Source: Variovorax sp. UMC13 (GTDB lineage Bacteria > Pseudomonadota > Gammaproteobacteria > Burkholderiales > Burkholderiaceae_C). Taken from it: a stretch of DNA of 64,000 nucleotides. The translations under genes and the position numbers were made by a program. The notes below the pieces were generated by a model. It ran no database searches and was not told the DNA's origin. It saw only the letters and a program-made list of their open reading frames with translations. The stretch lies in assembly GCF_014170375.1 (NCBI RefSeq), contig NZ_LZZW01000033.1, forward strand, positions 1 to 64,000, read 5' to 3'. Positions 34,380 through 43,527 of this stretch are shown in pieces; within the stretch, counting starts at the first letter, position 1, and the number at the start of each line of letters is the position of its first letter.

Positions 34380-35384
34380 CTAGATTAACGGCGACTGGCT
34401 CACCACTTTGCGTAACCGGGCCTCTTCAGCCAGCACAAACCGCTCGAAATCGGCCGAAGACATCGGCCGCGCCGGCAGATCGCCCAGCCCCTGCCTCAGC
34501 GCATGGAACGCCGCGTCGGCCAGTAGCACCTGTACGGCGCCTTGCAGCACCGCCGCTACCTCCGGCGCGAGCCCTCTAGGCGCTACCAAGCCAGACCAGA
34601 TTTCGAACACCACGCCCTGGAGCGCCCGCCCTTCATTCACGGCAGGCGTCTGGGGACTGGCTGGATCCCGCATAGCTGACAACGTCCCGAGCACGAGGTG
34701 ACCCCACTGCCGGGCCTGATTCAAGGCTGCGGGCAGAGGCACCATCGCTGCATCGATGCGCCCGCTCGCCAGATCGATCATCAGCTGTGCACCACTCTGG
34801 TAGGACAAGTGCAGCAGTTGTACGTCTGCGGCCTTGGTCAGCGCCTGCGCCGCCATGGCTTGGAGCGATTGCCGCCCCGTCGCGCCGATTGAAAAGCGCC
34901 CCGGCAGGCGTCGGGCTTCGTCGATGAATGCATCGATGCTCTGCACCCCCAAGCCGGCGCGCACGACCAGTGCCATTGGGGCACGGCCGTACATCGCGAT
35001 CAACGAAAAGTCCGAGGCCTGGTAACCCCATTGGGGGTTCACTGCCGGGGCGACTACCAGCTCACTAGGGGTTCCAAACATCAGCGTGTAACCATCCGCC
35101 CTGGCCCGCAGCAGCCGCCGCGCCGCCAGACCGCCCGAAGCGCCCGGCATGTTTTCCACCACCATCGGCTGCGCCAGCTGCATCGCCATTGCAGCCGCCA
35201 TACGGCGCGCAGTCGTGTCAGCTTCGCCGCCCGCGGCGTAGGGCACGACCAGCGTCATTGGCCGCCCAGGAAAGGCCGAGGCGGCGCCGGCCGAGGCAGT
35301 GCATCCTAAACCGCATGCGCCGAGGGTGAACAGAAAAGACCGGCGCTCGCATTGCTTTGTCGCAGTAGGCAATTGCCCCCTCAT
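34380..35384 (-). CDS. Bug/TctC-family periplasmic solute-binding receptor 4
   Basis: The protein has 334 residues; the ATG at 35384 overlaps the LysR stop (ATGA), and the N-terminus CERRSFLFTLGACGLGCTASAGAASA is a signal peptide. Motifs are FPGRPMTLVVPYAAGGEADTTARRMAAAM, VENMPGASGGLAARRLLRARADGYT and LHLSYQSGAQLMIDLASGRIDAAMV. It is more divergent than the trio at 14765-17851 (YQSGAQ replaces YKGxAP). It is coupled to a LysR gene and faces an exported lyase across that gene; this suggests sensing or import of that enzyme's product or substrate. No TctA/B is nearby. Confidence 0.88.
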   Translation of the reverse strand: MRGQLPTATKQCERRSFLFTLGACGLGCTASAGAASAFPGRPMTLVVPYAAGGEADTTARRMAAAMAMQLAQPMVVENMPGASGGLAARRLLRARADGYTLMFGTPSELVVAPAVNPQWGYQASDFSLIAMYGRAPMALVVRAGLGVQSIDAFIDEARRLPGRFSIGATGRQSLQAMAAQALTKAADVQLLHLSYQSGAQLMIDLASGRIDAAMVPLPAALNQARQWGHLVLGTLSAMRDPASPQTPAVNEGRALQGVVFEIWSGLVAPRGLAPEVAAVLQGAVQVLLADAAFHALRQGLGDLPARPMSSADFERFVLAEEARLRKVVSQSPLI

Positions 35385-36325
35385 GTCGGCACCCATTGCC
35401 GCAGCCCCTGAATCGTTCGCGCAACGGCCGACGCCGGCTGCAGCATAGCGTCGGCACGCGCCACGATACCCAGTGGGGCCAGGGACACAGCTGCCGTACG
35501 CAGCACGGCAATCCGCCCCTCGTTGACGAAAGGCCGAATCAGGTTGAAGGGAGTCAACGCAAGCATGTCGCTGTGGGTTAGCAGCGCATGGCTCAAGAGC
35601 ACCGAGCGGGTAGACATCTGGCAGGTCGACGGCGTGCCACCCAGCCGCGCGAACAACTCGGCGAACTCATGCGGCGCGATTCCGGTCAACGGCGGCGTGA
35701 GCCAGATGTGCGTAGCGAGCAGCCGGTCGGGCACGGGGTCAAGCGCGGCCAGCGGGTGGTCTGCACGCGCGACCACCACGAAGCGGTCTTCGAGTACCGG
35801 CATGAAGACGTGGCCGCCGGGCAGCGAGGCAGGCTCGCGGCACAGCAGCAGGTCGGTACTGTCGCGCTCGATCAGGCCGAGGATGTCGTCGGCCGAAACT
35901 TCCTGGATATCAAGCGCGATGTCCGGATACACAGCACCAAAGGGCGGCAGTGCCGACGTGAGCCAGCCCGCCACAGCCGCGCCGATGGCAGCGATGCGCA
36001 CCAGCCCACGCGTGCCGCCCTGCAGCGCCACGACGGTGAGCGCACATGCCTGCATCTGCCGCAGCGCGTTACGCACCAAGGGTAGCAAAGCCATACCCAA
36101 CGCCGAAGGACGCATCCCGCGCGCATGGCGCTCAAACAGCGGCGCACCCAGAACCGACTCAAACTCGGCGAGCGCTTGAGTAGCGGCTGGCTGGCTCAAG
36201 CCAAGAGCCGATGCTGCCTTTTGCAGGCTTTTCAGCTCGGCGATGTCCACCACCAGCTGCAGGTGTTTGATGCGTGCGCGGCCGACCAGACGCGAGAAGA
36301 GTTGGGCAGGCAGCACTGGATGCAT
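35381..36325 (-). CDS. LysR-family transcriptional regulator
   Basis: The protein has 314 residues. The HTH is at about residues 18-75 (IKHLQLVVDIAELKSLQKAASALGLSQPAATQALAEFESVLGAPLFERHARGMRPSALG). The effector-binding domain has GLVRIAAIGAAVAGWLTSALPPF and DLLLCREPASLPGGHVFMPVLEDRFVVVARADHPLA. It resembles GbpR/PcaQ-type regulators with a long first helix. It is divergent from the exported lyase gene (36487), 161 bp apart, and overlaps the Bug gene, so it probably controls both. Confidence 0.9.
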   Translation of the reverse strand: MHPVLPAQLFSRLVGRARIKHLQLVVDIAELKSLQKAASALGLSQPAATQALAEFESVLGAPLFERHARGMRPSALGMALLPLVRNALRQMQACALTVVALQGGTRGLVRIAAIGAAVAGWLTSALPPFGAVYPDIALDIQEVSADDILGLIERDSTDLLLCREPASLPGGHVFMPVLEDRFVVVARADHPLAALDPVPDRLLATHIWLTPPLTGIAPHEFAELFARLGGTPSTCQMSTRSVLLSHALLTHSDMLALTPFNLIRPFVNEGRIAVLRTAAVSLAPLGIVARADAMLQPASAVARTIQGLRQWVPT

Positions 36326-36486
36326 TGATTATTCGAATGCCTTTGAGCATAAATGAATTTGACCCGTTCGCCCATCTTCTTAAGACTCGCGACACGCAGT
36401 CGGATTCCGCAGAGACCCTATCTGGACATCAGATCGCCGTTCGCGCACCAACCGACGGTACTTCCCAAACATCGGATACAGACTCA

Positions 36487-38124
36487 ATGAAGATCCCCAA
36501 CTCCGTCGTCCGTAGATACGGCGCGCTGCACCTTCCCGCCTCGCTCATGCTCAGCGGCGCCCTCCTGGCCTGGGTGGGCGCTGCAAGCGCTGCCGACACA
36601 CTGGACACGATCTGCCGCACCACGGAGGAGTGCCAGGCACAGGTGGCCCGCCTACAGGGTACGGTGAAAGGTGAGGCGACCAGCGCGCTTTCAAAGCAGC
36701 AGGATGTCTTCTACTGGTTCGGCCGCATCAACATGGCCTCGACCGTTGTGCACGCCGAACAAGGCATCATTCCGGCATCGCTGGCCGGGCGCATTGCCCG
36801 CGGCGTCAGCTACTCCGTCGACCAAGCCGCACAACCCGGGGGCAAGAGACCGACGGATGTGCTGCAGGTCGAGAAAATCATCACGGACCAGGTGGGACCC
36901 CAAGGCACTTTGATCCACACGGGCCGCAGCCGACAAGACATTCACTCGACGCTGAACGCCGCGCAACTTCGCCTGGAAGTGTTGGACTACGCCGATGCGC
37001 TGGACGCGGTGCGGAAGCGGCTGATCGATCTAGCCGGCAAGCACGTGGACACCTACGTGCCGGCCTACACCAACGGCGTTCAGGCCATGCCCATCAGTTA
37101 TGCGCATTACCTGCTCGCCTTTGCGGACTCCTTCGAACGCGATGCCACGCGCATCCGCGAGGCCTATGCGCGCCTGAACCTCAGCCCCATGGGCACGGCA
37201 GTGTTGGCCAACTCGAGTTGGTCGGTCAACCGTGAACGGCTGGCGGCGCTGCTGGGCTTTGACGGATTGATCGTCAATTCACTGGACGCTGGCCAAATCA
37301 GCACCTATGACGTGCCGCTGGAGGCAACGGCCATTGCCAGCTCCACCGCGATCCGGGTCGGCGCCTTCCTGCAGGATGTGCATGTGCAGTACCACCAAAC
37401 ACGCCCATGGTTGCTGCTAGGTGCGAACAACACCTACACCAGCAGCGCCATGCCCCAAAAGGCCAATCCCGGAGTCATCCAGAACACGCGCGCCAAGGCG
37501 ACCGACGTGGTGGCCTCGGCACAGGCCGTGACGCTGCGCGCGCACAACGTGACGCCAGGGATGATCGATTACAAAAACACCGCCAGCGCATCAGGCGCCA
37601 AGACCTTCGTGCTCGGCGTGGAGATGCTCCAGCAGTTCGACGGTGTGCTGGGCGCGTTGCAGATCGATCCAGCCCGCGCATTGGAAGAACTTGAGTCCGA
37701 TTGGATCACCTCCATGGAGCTGGCTGAAACGCTGCAACGCACGCACGGCGTACCGTTCCGCGTCGGCCACCATTTCGCATCCGAGATCGTGGTGTATGCG
37801 CGCAACCAGAATCTGCGACCCAAGGACTTCCCGTACGCGCAGGCACAGCGCATTTATGCCGAAGCCGGCAAGAAGTATCAGTTGGCCCAGTCAGAACTGC
37901 CGCTGGACGAAGCCACCTTCCAAGCCACGCTCTCGCCCGCCAACATGGTCCGCACACGCACCGGCACTGGCGGACCGCAGCCCGCAGAAGTGCGCCGTAT
38001 GCTGGCCGCGGCCGGCGCAGCGCTGGTGCGTGATCAGGCTTGGGTCAAAGCTCGTCGCTCGCGGCTGATGGAAGCGGAAGCGTCTCTGAACCGCAGTTTC
38101 ATCGAGTTGACCCGCAAGCCCTGA
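36487..38124 (+). CDS. Exported argininosuccinate-lyase/fumarase-superfamily enzyme
   Basis: The protein has 545 residues from the ATG at 36487, with a signal peptide (cut near ASA-AD, residue 36), which is unusual for this cytoplasmic superfamily. ASL-like motifs are HTGRSRQD (144-151), SPMGTAVLANSSWSVNRERLAALLGFDG (233-260), NSLDAG, and the signature loop TSSAMPQKANPGVIQ (318-331) with the catalytic Ser. The usual THxQxAQP motif reads TNGVQAMP (195-202), so the general-acid His is replaced by Asn196. It may cleave a C-N or C-O bond in a fumarate-releasing amino or aryl acid in the periplasm. The adjacent Bug receptor could then capture the product. Confidence 0.8.
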   Translation: MKIPNSVVRRYGALHLPASLMLSGALLAWVGAASAADTLDTICRTTEECQAQVARLQGTVKGEATSALSKQQDVFYWFGRINMASTVVHAEQGIIPASLAGRIARGVSYSVDQAAQPGGKRPTDVLQVEKIITDQVGPQGTLIHTGRSRQDIHSTLNAAQLRLEVLDYADALDAVRKRLIDLAGKHVDTYVPAYTNGVQAMPISYAHYLLAFADSFERDATRIREAYARLNLSPMGTAVLANSSWSVNRERLAALLGFDGLIVNSLDAGQISTYDVPLEATAIASSTAIRVGAFLQDVHVQYHQTRPWLLLGANNTYTSSAMPQKANPGVIQNTRAKATDVVASAQAVTLRAHNVTPGMIDYKNTASASGAKTFVLGVEMLQQFDGVLGALQIDPARALEELESDWITSMELAETLQRTHGVPFRVGHHFASEIVVYARNQNLRPKDFPYAQAQRIYAEAGKKYQLAQSELPLDEATFQATLSPANMVRTRTGTGGPQPAEVRRMLAAAGAALVRDQAWVKARRSRLMEAEASLNRSFIELTRKP

Positions 38125-39164
38125 AGGCAACCCTGTTCAGACAGCCTAGAGCGGAGATCCGACCGGACTGCTTTGTCGGTTGTCTTCGATGGCCAGTCCG
38201 ATGAACCCGCGAACCAATAGGTCGTACTTGATCTGCTCGAACATCCTCAAGCTCATGATGAACCCCGCCGCTGGCAGGGACGTGACCCTTGGCCACTACG
38301 TGGGAAAGGGTGAGGCTGCGGTGCGCGCGGGCTGGTAGACCGTGGCCGACTATGTAGAAGGGGCTTTGGCTCATCGACCATCGTCAGCACCGCCCCGTTG
38401 ACGCGCGGCAACACGCGCCTGTCCACAACGACGAAGTCCGGGGTTGCAAGATTAGTTGATCTCGATCTCGGTGGCCGTTGAGATGCAGCTCGGCGAACTT
38501 ACACGGAGGCCGTCGCTGACAACCTCTGTGTGGGCTGCCGCCTCGCTGCTATGGCGGAGATAGAGCGGGTCAGTGCTCCGCATGGCCGACCGTATGTTCT
38601 AGCGAGATGAAGACAACAAGAGTTGGCCATCAACGACTCGGCTTGCTTGGTCAACTTCCTACGGCGGCAACATCCAGAGCCTCAACCGGATGCCTGTCCT
38701 ATCAGTAGCAACGCGAGTGATGTATTCCCGATCAACACACGCGAAAGCTGAACTCTTCATGGGCACGAAAAACACTCAAACAGTCCATCATCTTCCTTGA
38801 CGGGCGCATGACATCTATGCACACATTCAACTCATAGATGTTCGTGGAGTTCACACAGCTGATGAGTGAACAGCCAGATCGAGAGTTATCGTTTATAGCT
38901 GGAGTTGTGAACGAACCAACAATCTGTTTGTACGTCGGCGGAGGCAGAGACCTCGGTGGCTAGGCGAGTTAGCCACGGAGTCATCACCCTCGGCTCACAT
39001 GGCGATCTGATCTCCACCCTCGCCCCATCCTCGCTTTCAGCGCGCCTCGATCTCGAGGCTGTCCACCGTCGCTGGGAGTCATTCACGCCGTACAGCATTT
39101 AAGTCCTCTTTCAGAGAAGAAAGCCACTGGTCAACGATCCTGTGAATCGTCGTCAGTGTGATCC

Positions 39165-40082
39165 GTGACACATCGACCTCGAAAAACATGTCTCGATGAA
39201 ACAAAATGCTTCTTATTATTACGGCGCGACACATCTAAGAATGCCGTCCCGAGAGAGCCGCCGATGAGTTATGCAGGAAACAAGACGCCCCCGGGGAGCA
39301 AACCGGCCACACCGGAAGGTCGAATGAGTTTGAACGATGCGAACATGGACTGTTCGTATGGGTCCCGTGCGACCGCGCATTCAAACACCACTGTTGTCCG
39401 TAACGTCATCGCACCCGCACGTGACATGACCCCAGCGATTGCTTGGCTCTCCCTCGCAAACGTCGTAATTCGCGCATTCTTCAGTGCCCCGAAAGTGCCA
39501 GCCAAGCATGCGGCGGAAGTTGGCAGGGAATGGGTTGTCGTGACATTCGGCAACTGCACTCGACTCTTTCTGTTCTCGGGAAATCAACGAAATCCTGCTG
39601 CTGCCTTTAGTCGGGACCTTGCCGATGCCATCCAACAAGAAGCAGAAGGGAAACAGACTACTGTTGCATTGGATTCGATGGGCAGCAAGATCGCACAACG
39701 GCGAGATCACAACATCTTCCTACGATCACTGAGAGTCAGCACCGCCCTTGAAGGCGGCCAATATTTCCGAGCAAATGCAAATTCAGAAGGCCTGCTCAGT
39801 GAGTCTCAGAAGAGATTCTCCACCTCGGCAGCGTTGAGTTCATGTGGGCTGCGTTGCAGGATAAGCGTACAGACTTCAAGAGCTTGCAAAGAGACTGCGT
39901 GGCGCAGACGACGGCCACTCTTCGTACCCGATGCAGGCCGCTTTCGAACACCCCCTTCAGCAATTGCGAATTGCTCTAACGGCAAGGCACCGGCAGGATG
40001 CCCGGCATACCTCTCCCCTTCCCTGCCTTGCGCCCCTCGACAGCGTAGCTTGCTCATGCTCGCAACGAACAAATCGCTCTGA
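39165..40082 (+). CDS. Uncertain 305-aa open frame, no recognised family
   Basis: An ATG frame of 305 codons is open here. Its composition shifts midway: the first 200 residues look protein-like (VVTFGNCTRLFLFSGNQRN, FSRDLADAIQQEAEGKQTTVALDSMG), while the last 100 are rich in Arg/Ser/Cys and run through the 30-bp regulatory-like repeat. Competing frames of 96 and 109 codons exist on the other strand. No domain was recognised. It is probably not a real full-length gene; if real, the start at 39264 (MSYAGNK) is more likely. Confidence 0.2.
   Translation: MTHRPRKTCLDETKCFLLLRRDTSKNAVPREPPMSYAGNKTPPGSKPATPEGRMSLNDANMDCSYGSRATAHSNTTVVRNVIAPARDMTPAIAWLSLANVVIRAFFSAPKVPAKHAAEVGREWVVVTFGNCTRLFLFSGNQRNPAAAFSRDLADAIQQEAEGKQTTVALDSMGSKIAQRRDHNIFLRSLRVSTALEGGQYFRANANSEGLLSESQKRFSTSAALSSCGLRCRISVQTSRACKETAWRRRRPLFVPDAGRFRTPPSAIANCSNGKAPAGCPAYLSPSLPCAPRQRSLLMLATNKSL
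39945..39974. promoter_or_regulatory. Second copy of the 30-bp palindromic element (inverted)
   Basis: This is the exact reverse complement of 13608-13637, including the palindrome GCAATT-GCG-AATTGC (39960-39974). No regulated gene is obvious beside it: the Crp/Fnr gene starts 191 bp downstream. It may be an orphaned LysR-type operator left by rearrangement, or part of a dispersed conserved element. Confidence 0.45.
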
Positions 40083-40118
40083 TACAGCTTCTTCCTAAAT
40101 CACCGGTCAATGATCAAC

Positions 40119-40165
40119 AAGTTGACGGCGGCAAAAAGTGTGATCGTCAACTTCCAAAGATCACA
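40119..40165. promoter_or_regulatory. Overlapping dyads upstream of the Crp/Fnr gene
   Basis: Two nested inverted repeats are seen: AAGTTGACG (40119-40127) with CGTCAACTT (40145-40153), and TGTGATC (40139-40145) with GATCACA (40159-40165). The second carries the TGTGA/TCACA half-sites of CRP-type boxes, but 17 bp apart rather than 6. They overlap the first possible ATG (40165) and could serve autoregulation, favouring the later ATG at 40240 as start. Confidence 0.35.
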
Positions 40166-40848
40166 TGAATTTTAGGAAGTATTTCTCGCACGTCGCCACC
40201 TCAATCGGCAGGTCTCGCAAAACCCCTTACTCCCCCACCATGTATTTGCACCCACTCACCCGCCATCTCCCGCAATTCGAACGCGACGATCTGCAAAAGC
40301 TTGTCAGCATTAAATCATACAAACGCAATCAGCGCTTGCTGGCAAACGGAGAAAAATCCGAAAGAATACTCTGTGTGGCCTCAGGATTGCTAAGAGTCTC
40401 TTTGGTGTGCAATGATGGTGGCGGAGAAGTAATAACAGACTTTGTTCGACGAGAGGAATTCTTCCTTCCCCAGGTTTTGCAGAACGATGACTTTGACAGT
40501 GCAGCAACAGTCGTTGCGGCCCTGCCATCAGATGTCTATGAAATACCATTATCCGCAGTGCGAGCGCTATGCATTAAGTATCCTTATTTTACGATCGGAT
40601 TGCTTGAACATGAGTCGAAAAGACTTGGCGCTCTACGCATGCAACTGCAGCGAGTAACCACTTGCCCCACGGAAAAACTTATAGACTGCGTAATGCATGA
40701 ACTTGCCAAAATCGCCCCTTCGGAGGGCGGAGGCTATGACAAGCGCATCAGCCAAGCGAATATTGCATCGTACGCAGGAGTCTCACGCGAAGTCGTGAAC
40801 AAAAAAATGAAAAGCATCGAGAGCCGAGGTTTGGAAATTAAAGGATAA
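40165..40848 (+). CDS. Crp/Fnr-family transcriptional regulator
   Basis: The frame has 227 codons; the ATG at 40240 (MYLHPLTRHLPQFERDDLQKLVSIKSYKRNQRLLANGEKSERIL) fits the family better than 40165. The cyclic-nucleotide-binding-like barrel contains ILCVASGLLRVSLVCNDGGGEVITDFVRREEFF. The C-terminal HTH is SQANIASYAGVSREVVNKKMKSIESRGL. The cysteines of FNR iron-sulfur proteins are not arranged as in FNR, and the cAMP-binding RxxS pocket is not evident, so the signal is unknown. It lies near a c-di-GMP phosphodiesterase and an adhesin with a CRP-type box upstream. Confidence 0.83.
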   Translation: MNFRKYFSHVATSIGRSRKTPYSPTMYLHPLTRHLPQFERDDLQKLVSIKSYKRNQRLLANGEKSERILCVASGLLRVSLVCNDGGGEVITDFVRREEFFLPQVLQNDDFDSAATVVAALPSDVYEIPLSAVRALCIKYPYFTIGLLEHESKRLGALRMQLQRVTTCPTEKLIDCVMHELAKIAPSEGGGYDKRISQANIASYAGVSREVVNKKMKSIESRGLEIKG

Positions 40849-41041
40849 GGTGGCTTCGCTTCCCCTCGAATTCCCAACAACATAGTTATCCCCTGACAGC
40901 AGCGAAGCTATTTGAAGGGCCACATCCGATCGACCAGGAAATTCCTGCTCGTTTCTCAAAGCACCCAAAACAGTCTAAAACGCATTACCCCAGCGTACAG
41001 TTTCGGAAATTTCGCTGCAGGCCGATACGCGGGACTAAACC

Positions 41042-41254
41042 ATGAAAATTATGAAATATGGCTGCGCTTGCAGGCCGCCGTCATTGGAACGAATCCAACG
41101 CCGTTACTGGATGAGACTCTTGCCGGGACTGCGCGCATACCATTGCAACATCTGCGGCGATAGTTACTTGGCCTCCAAGCGAGAAATAACAAACACTTTG
41201 ATCACGCACAGGAAAAGGGCGTTTCATAAAAAGACTCAATCGGGTGAAATCTGA
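41042..41254 (+). CDS. Small zinc-ribbon-like protein (70 aa)
   Basis: The 70-residue frame contains CAC near the N-terminus, RRYWMRLLPGLRAYHCNICGDSYL and a basic tail. The pattern Cys-pair, RRxWMRLLPGxRxYxCxxCG is that of short zinc-ribbon proteins often found near EAL, GGDEF and surface genes in Burkholderiales. The start at 41042 (MKIMKYGCACR) has an alternative ATG three codons on. Function is unknown; four Cys could bind one zinc. Confidence 0.55.
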   Translation: MKIMKYGCACRPPSLERIQRRYWMRLLPGLRAYHCNICGDSYLASKREITNTLITHRKRAFHKKTQSGEI

Positions 41255-41676
41255 ATTTTTCGCCCCACAAACCTCAGTCGCATTCCATTTTTTCACTCTA
41301 CAGCCAAAAATGAACGAAGAAGTTATACTGGCTATTGTAAATATGGGAGGGCAAGCCCCTGAAATCGAAGGGAGCCAATCCGTGCGGATGGTTGCCGATT
41401 TCTACCGGCGTCTCGACAGGCCTTATCCCGATTAAGCGTTTATCGAAATCACTGATCGCTATTGGCGCAACAGTGTGGCGTTTTGCCGATAGAGACTTTT
41501 CTGTAGCGCACACTGACACTGCACACTCTGGCACTTGAGTTGTGCGGGCAACCAATTTATACTCATCTCACGCACTCCGGAAATCCACAGGCCAGCAAAT
41601 CCAGTCGCATTCCGAATCGAAGCCATCTTCAGTACAGTGTTGCAGAAAGCGCAACTGCCATTGACATTTAAGAACA

Positions 41677-43404
41677 TTACTTAGCTCGATCGCTGCCATT
41701 TCGATCGTTCGTAAGACTTAGATTTGCGCGCGAAATTTTGGGTCGCACTGATTTTTTTGATTTCTCGATCAGCTTATCAAATGCCGCAATCGAGCTTGGC
41801 TTCCCGAACAGCCATCCTTGGGCAAACTGAACTCCATTTTTGAGTAAGATCTCCGCTTGCAGTTGCGTTTCAACACCTTCACCAACCATTTCGAACGATA
41901 TTTTTTTGGCCAAAGCAAATATCGCGAGTGATACTTCAGACGCTTGGCCATGGCCTACAGCGGCGTGCACAAAGCGTTGATCAATTTTAAGAAGATCGGC
42001 CTTGGTGCAGGCTAGTACATCTAGGTTGGCGTAACCAGTGCCGAAGTCGTCAATTGCCACTCGTATTCCAAGGGTTCGGATCTGAGAGATCCTCGCATCC
42101 AGGCCTTCATCTGCGAGACTTGTTTCGGTGACCTCCAGCCAGAAGCAAGTCGCCGGAAGGCCGGTCACTCCAAGCAGTTCGGTAAGGAGCTTCAATGCCA
42201 GGCCTGAGGTCAGATCCAATGCCGAAAAATTAATGCTGATGTGCATGTCCAGATGCGTTCGAAGGAACAGTGCAGTGTCCCGAGCTACGAGTTGTACAAC
42301 GCGACGTGTCACGAGCGGCATAAGCCCTGCACGCTCGGCTACACCAATGAATCGATCGGGCGGCACGAGCGTGCTGCCCCGCTTCCATCGGATCAGAGCC
42401 TCTGCGCCAACATATTGCCCACTGCGCAAGTCGACGATCGGTTGATACTCCATGTAAACACGATCAGTTTGTAGCGCGCGGCGAAGGGCAGCCGGTATGG
42501 ATGTAAAGGTACGCAGAGAGTAGAAGAGGAGAATGGAAAGGCTCAATCCGAGCAAAGCACCCCATGGAAGAAAAAAAGCTGCCGCGTCGTAGATGCTGGC
42601 CTGCACTCTTGCTGAGGGAATGTCCACGAATGCAAGATAATCAGTATTTTCTGAAGCACTTACACCTCGCACCCCGGCCCCATCAAAAAACAAGGAGAAC
42701 GCTCCACGTTCAGTTTCCTTCTGACTGTTCGGAGCAGATGCTCCTCGAAAGAAGACGACCGGGCCTCCGTCTTTGATGCGGGCGCCCAGCGACATGTCTA
42801 GCAGGGTCGGCAAAAACAGGGAAGCCACTCCGCTGTGCACAAACACCACAACATTACCTTGCAACACGGCGAAGTATTCATGGCCATCGCGCGTCGGTTT
42901 GGCTCCTAGATGGAGTTCCCGACTTCCTTTGACATGGTCAGGTGGCTCGAGAAGATAGCCATTGGTACCGGGTCCGAAAGTAGAGCACCGAACGTGATTA
43001 TCGCCAGGAGCCACACGTCCGATGGCTCCGATGTAGCTATAGCGCGATTGAACCGCCGACATGAGCGCGATGTCGTTAGCGTCACAAATTTTGGCCGGAT
43101 CGACTTCAACGCTGGCTGCGGCGATGGCATCGTCAATCTGAACGGCGATAACCTCGACGCGTCGAAGTACGCTAGCTGATAGTTCTTCCGCACGCCCCTT
43201 CGCTTGCTGCACACCCTGCAGACACGCCAACCATATCGCGCCGAGGAGGCAAACAGCAAGAACGCACAAGCAAGCTAGGGCAGCAAGAGCACCGCCCGCG
43301 GGTAAAGCGGTTTTGCATGCGGCCACGAACTTCCGAAAAACTCTAGCCTGTTGTAGGTTCGACGCCTTGTCAGGCCCTTGCATCGCAGCGGCTCCCGCGG
43401 ACAC
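41677..43404 (-). CDS. CSS-motif/EAL cyclic-di-GMP phosphodiesterase (membrane)
   Basis: The protein has 575 residues. TM1 is at about 38-60; the periplasmic CSS-type sensor spans about 62-278, with conserved Cys107 (KICDAN) and Cys140-Ser (RCS); TM2 is at about 281-306. The cytoplasmic EAL domain begins near 315. Catalytic residues look complete: EALIRW, ISINFSALDL, LEVTETSLADEG, AIDDFGTGYANLDVL, LKIDQRFV, VGEGVET and AQGWLFGKP. It should hydrolyse c-di-GMP to pGpG, gated by periplasmic disulfide state as in E. coli PdeB/C-type enzymes. It is a neighbour of a trimeric adhesin, so a link to attachment is likely. Confidence 0.9.
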   Translation of the reverse strand: MSAGAAAMQGPDKASNLQQARVFRKFVAACKTALPAGGALAALACLCVLAVCLLGAIWLACLQGVQQAKGRAEELSASVLRRVEVIAVQIDDAIAAASVEVDPAKICDANDIALMSAVQSRYSYIGAIGRVAPGDNHVRCSTFGPGTNGYLLEPPDHVKGSRELHLGAKPTRDGHEYFAVLQGNVVVFVHSGVASLFLPTLLDMSLGARIKDGGPVVFFRGASAPNSQKETERGAFSLFFDGAGVRGVSASENTDYLAFVDIPSARVQASIYDAAAFFLPWGALLGLSLSILLFYSLRTFTSIPAALRRALQTDRVYMEYQPIVDLRSGQYVGAEALIRWKRGSTLVPPDRFIGVAERAGLMPLVTRRVVQLVARDTALFLRTHLDMHISINFSALDLTSGLALKLLTELLGVTGLPATCFWLEVTETSLADEGLDARISQIRTLGIRVAIDDFGTGYANLDVLACTKADLLKIDQRFVHAAVGHGQASEVSLAIFALAKKISFEMVGEGVETQLQAEILLKNGVQFAQGWLFGKPSSIAAFDKLIEKSKKSVRPKISRANLSLTNDRNGSDRAK

Positions 43405-43527
43405 GCTCGGTCGAACAAAAATAGAAAAAGGCCATGACGATCAGGCTGGCACGCCCTGTATGAGTGCAGGATTAGGGCGAAGTAGGCCCAAAAGATCTCA
43501 CCGTGCTCCTTCGATGTCTAGTTCAAC

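Larger units (their letters stand above)
38125..40164. other. Gene-poor 2-kb stretch with possible decayed sequence
   Basis: No frame between 38125 and 39164 shows family features; base composition is lower in GC than in the catabolic operons. The long frame at 39165-40082 is listed separately with low confidence. The 30-bp palindromic element recurs here at 39945-39974, and a dyad precedes the Crp/Fnr gene. The stretch may be a graveyard of inserted sequence between the catabolic block and the regulator/adhesin block. Confidence 0.4.

Noticed and set aside
36274-36486. Upstream extension of the lyase frame (MRGRPDARRV...)
   Set aside because: It overlaps the divergent LysR start and lacks any conserved part; the signal peptide begins properly at 36487.
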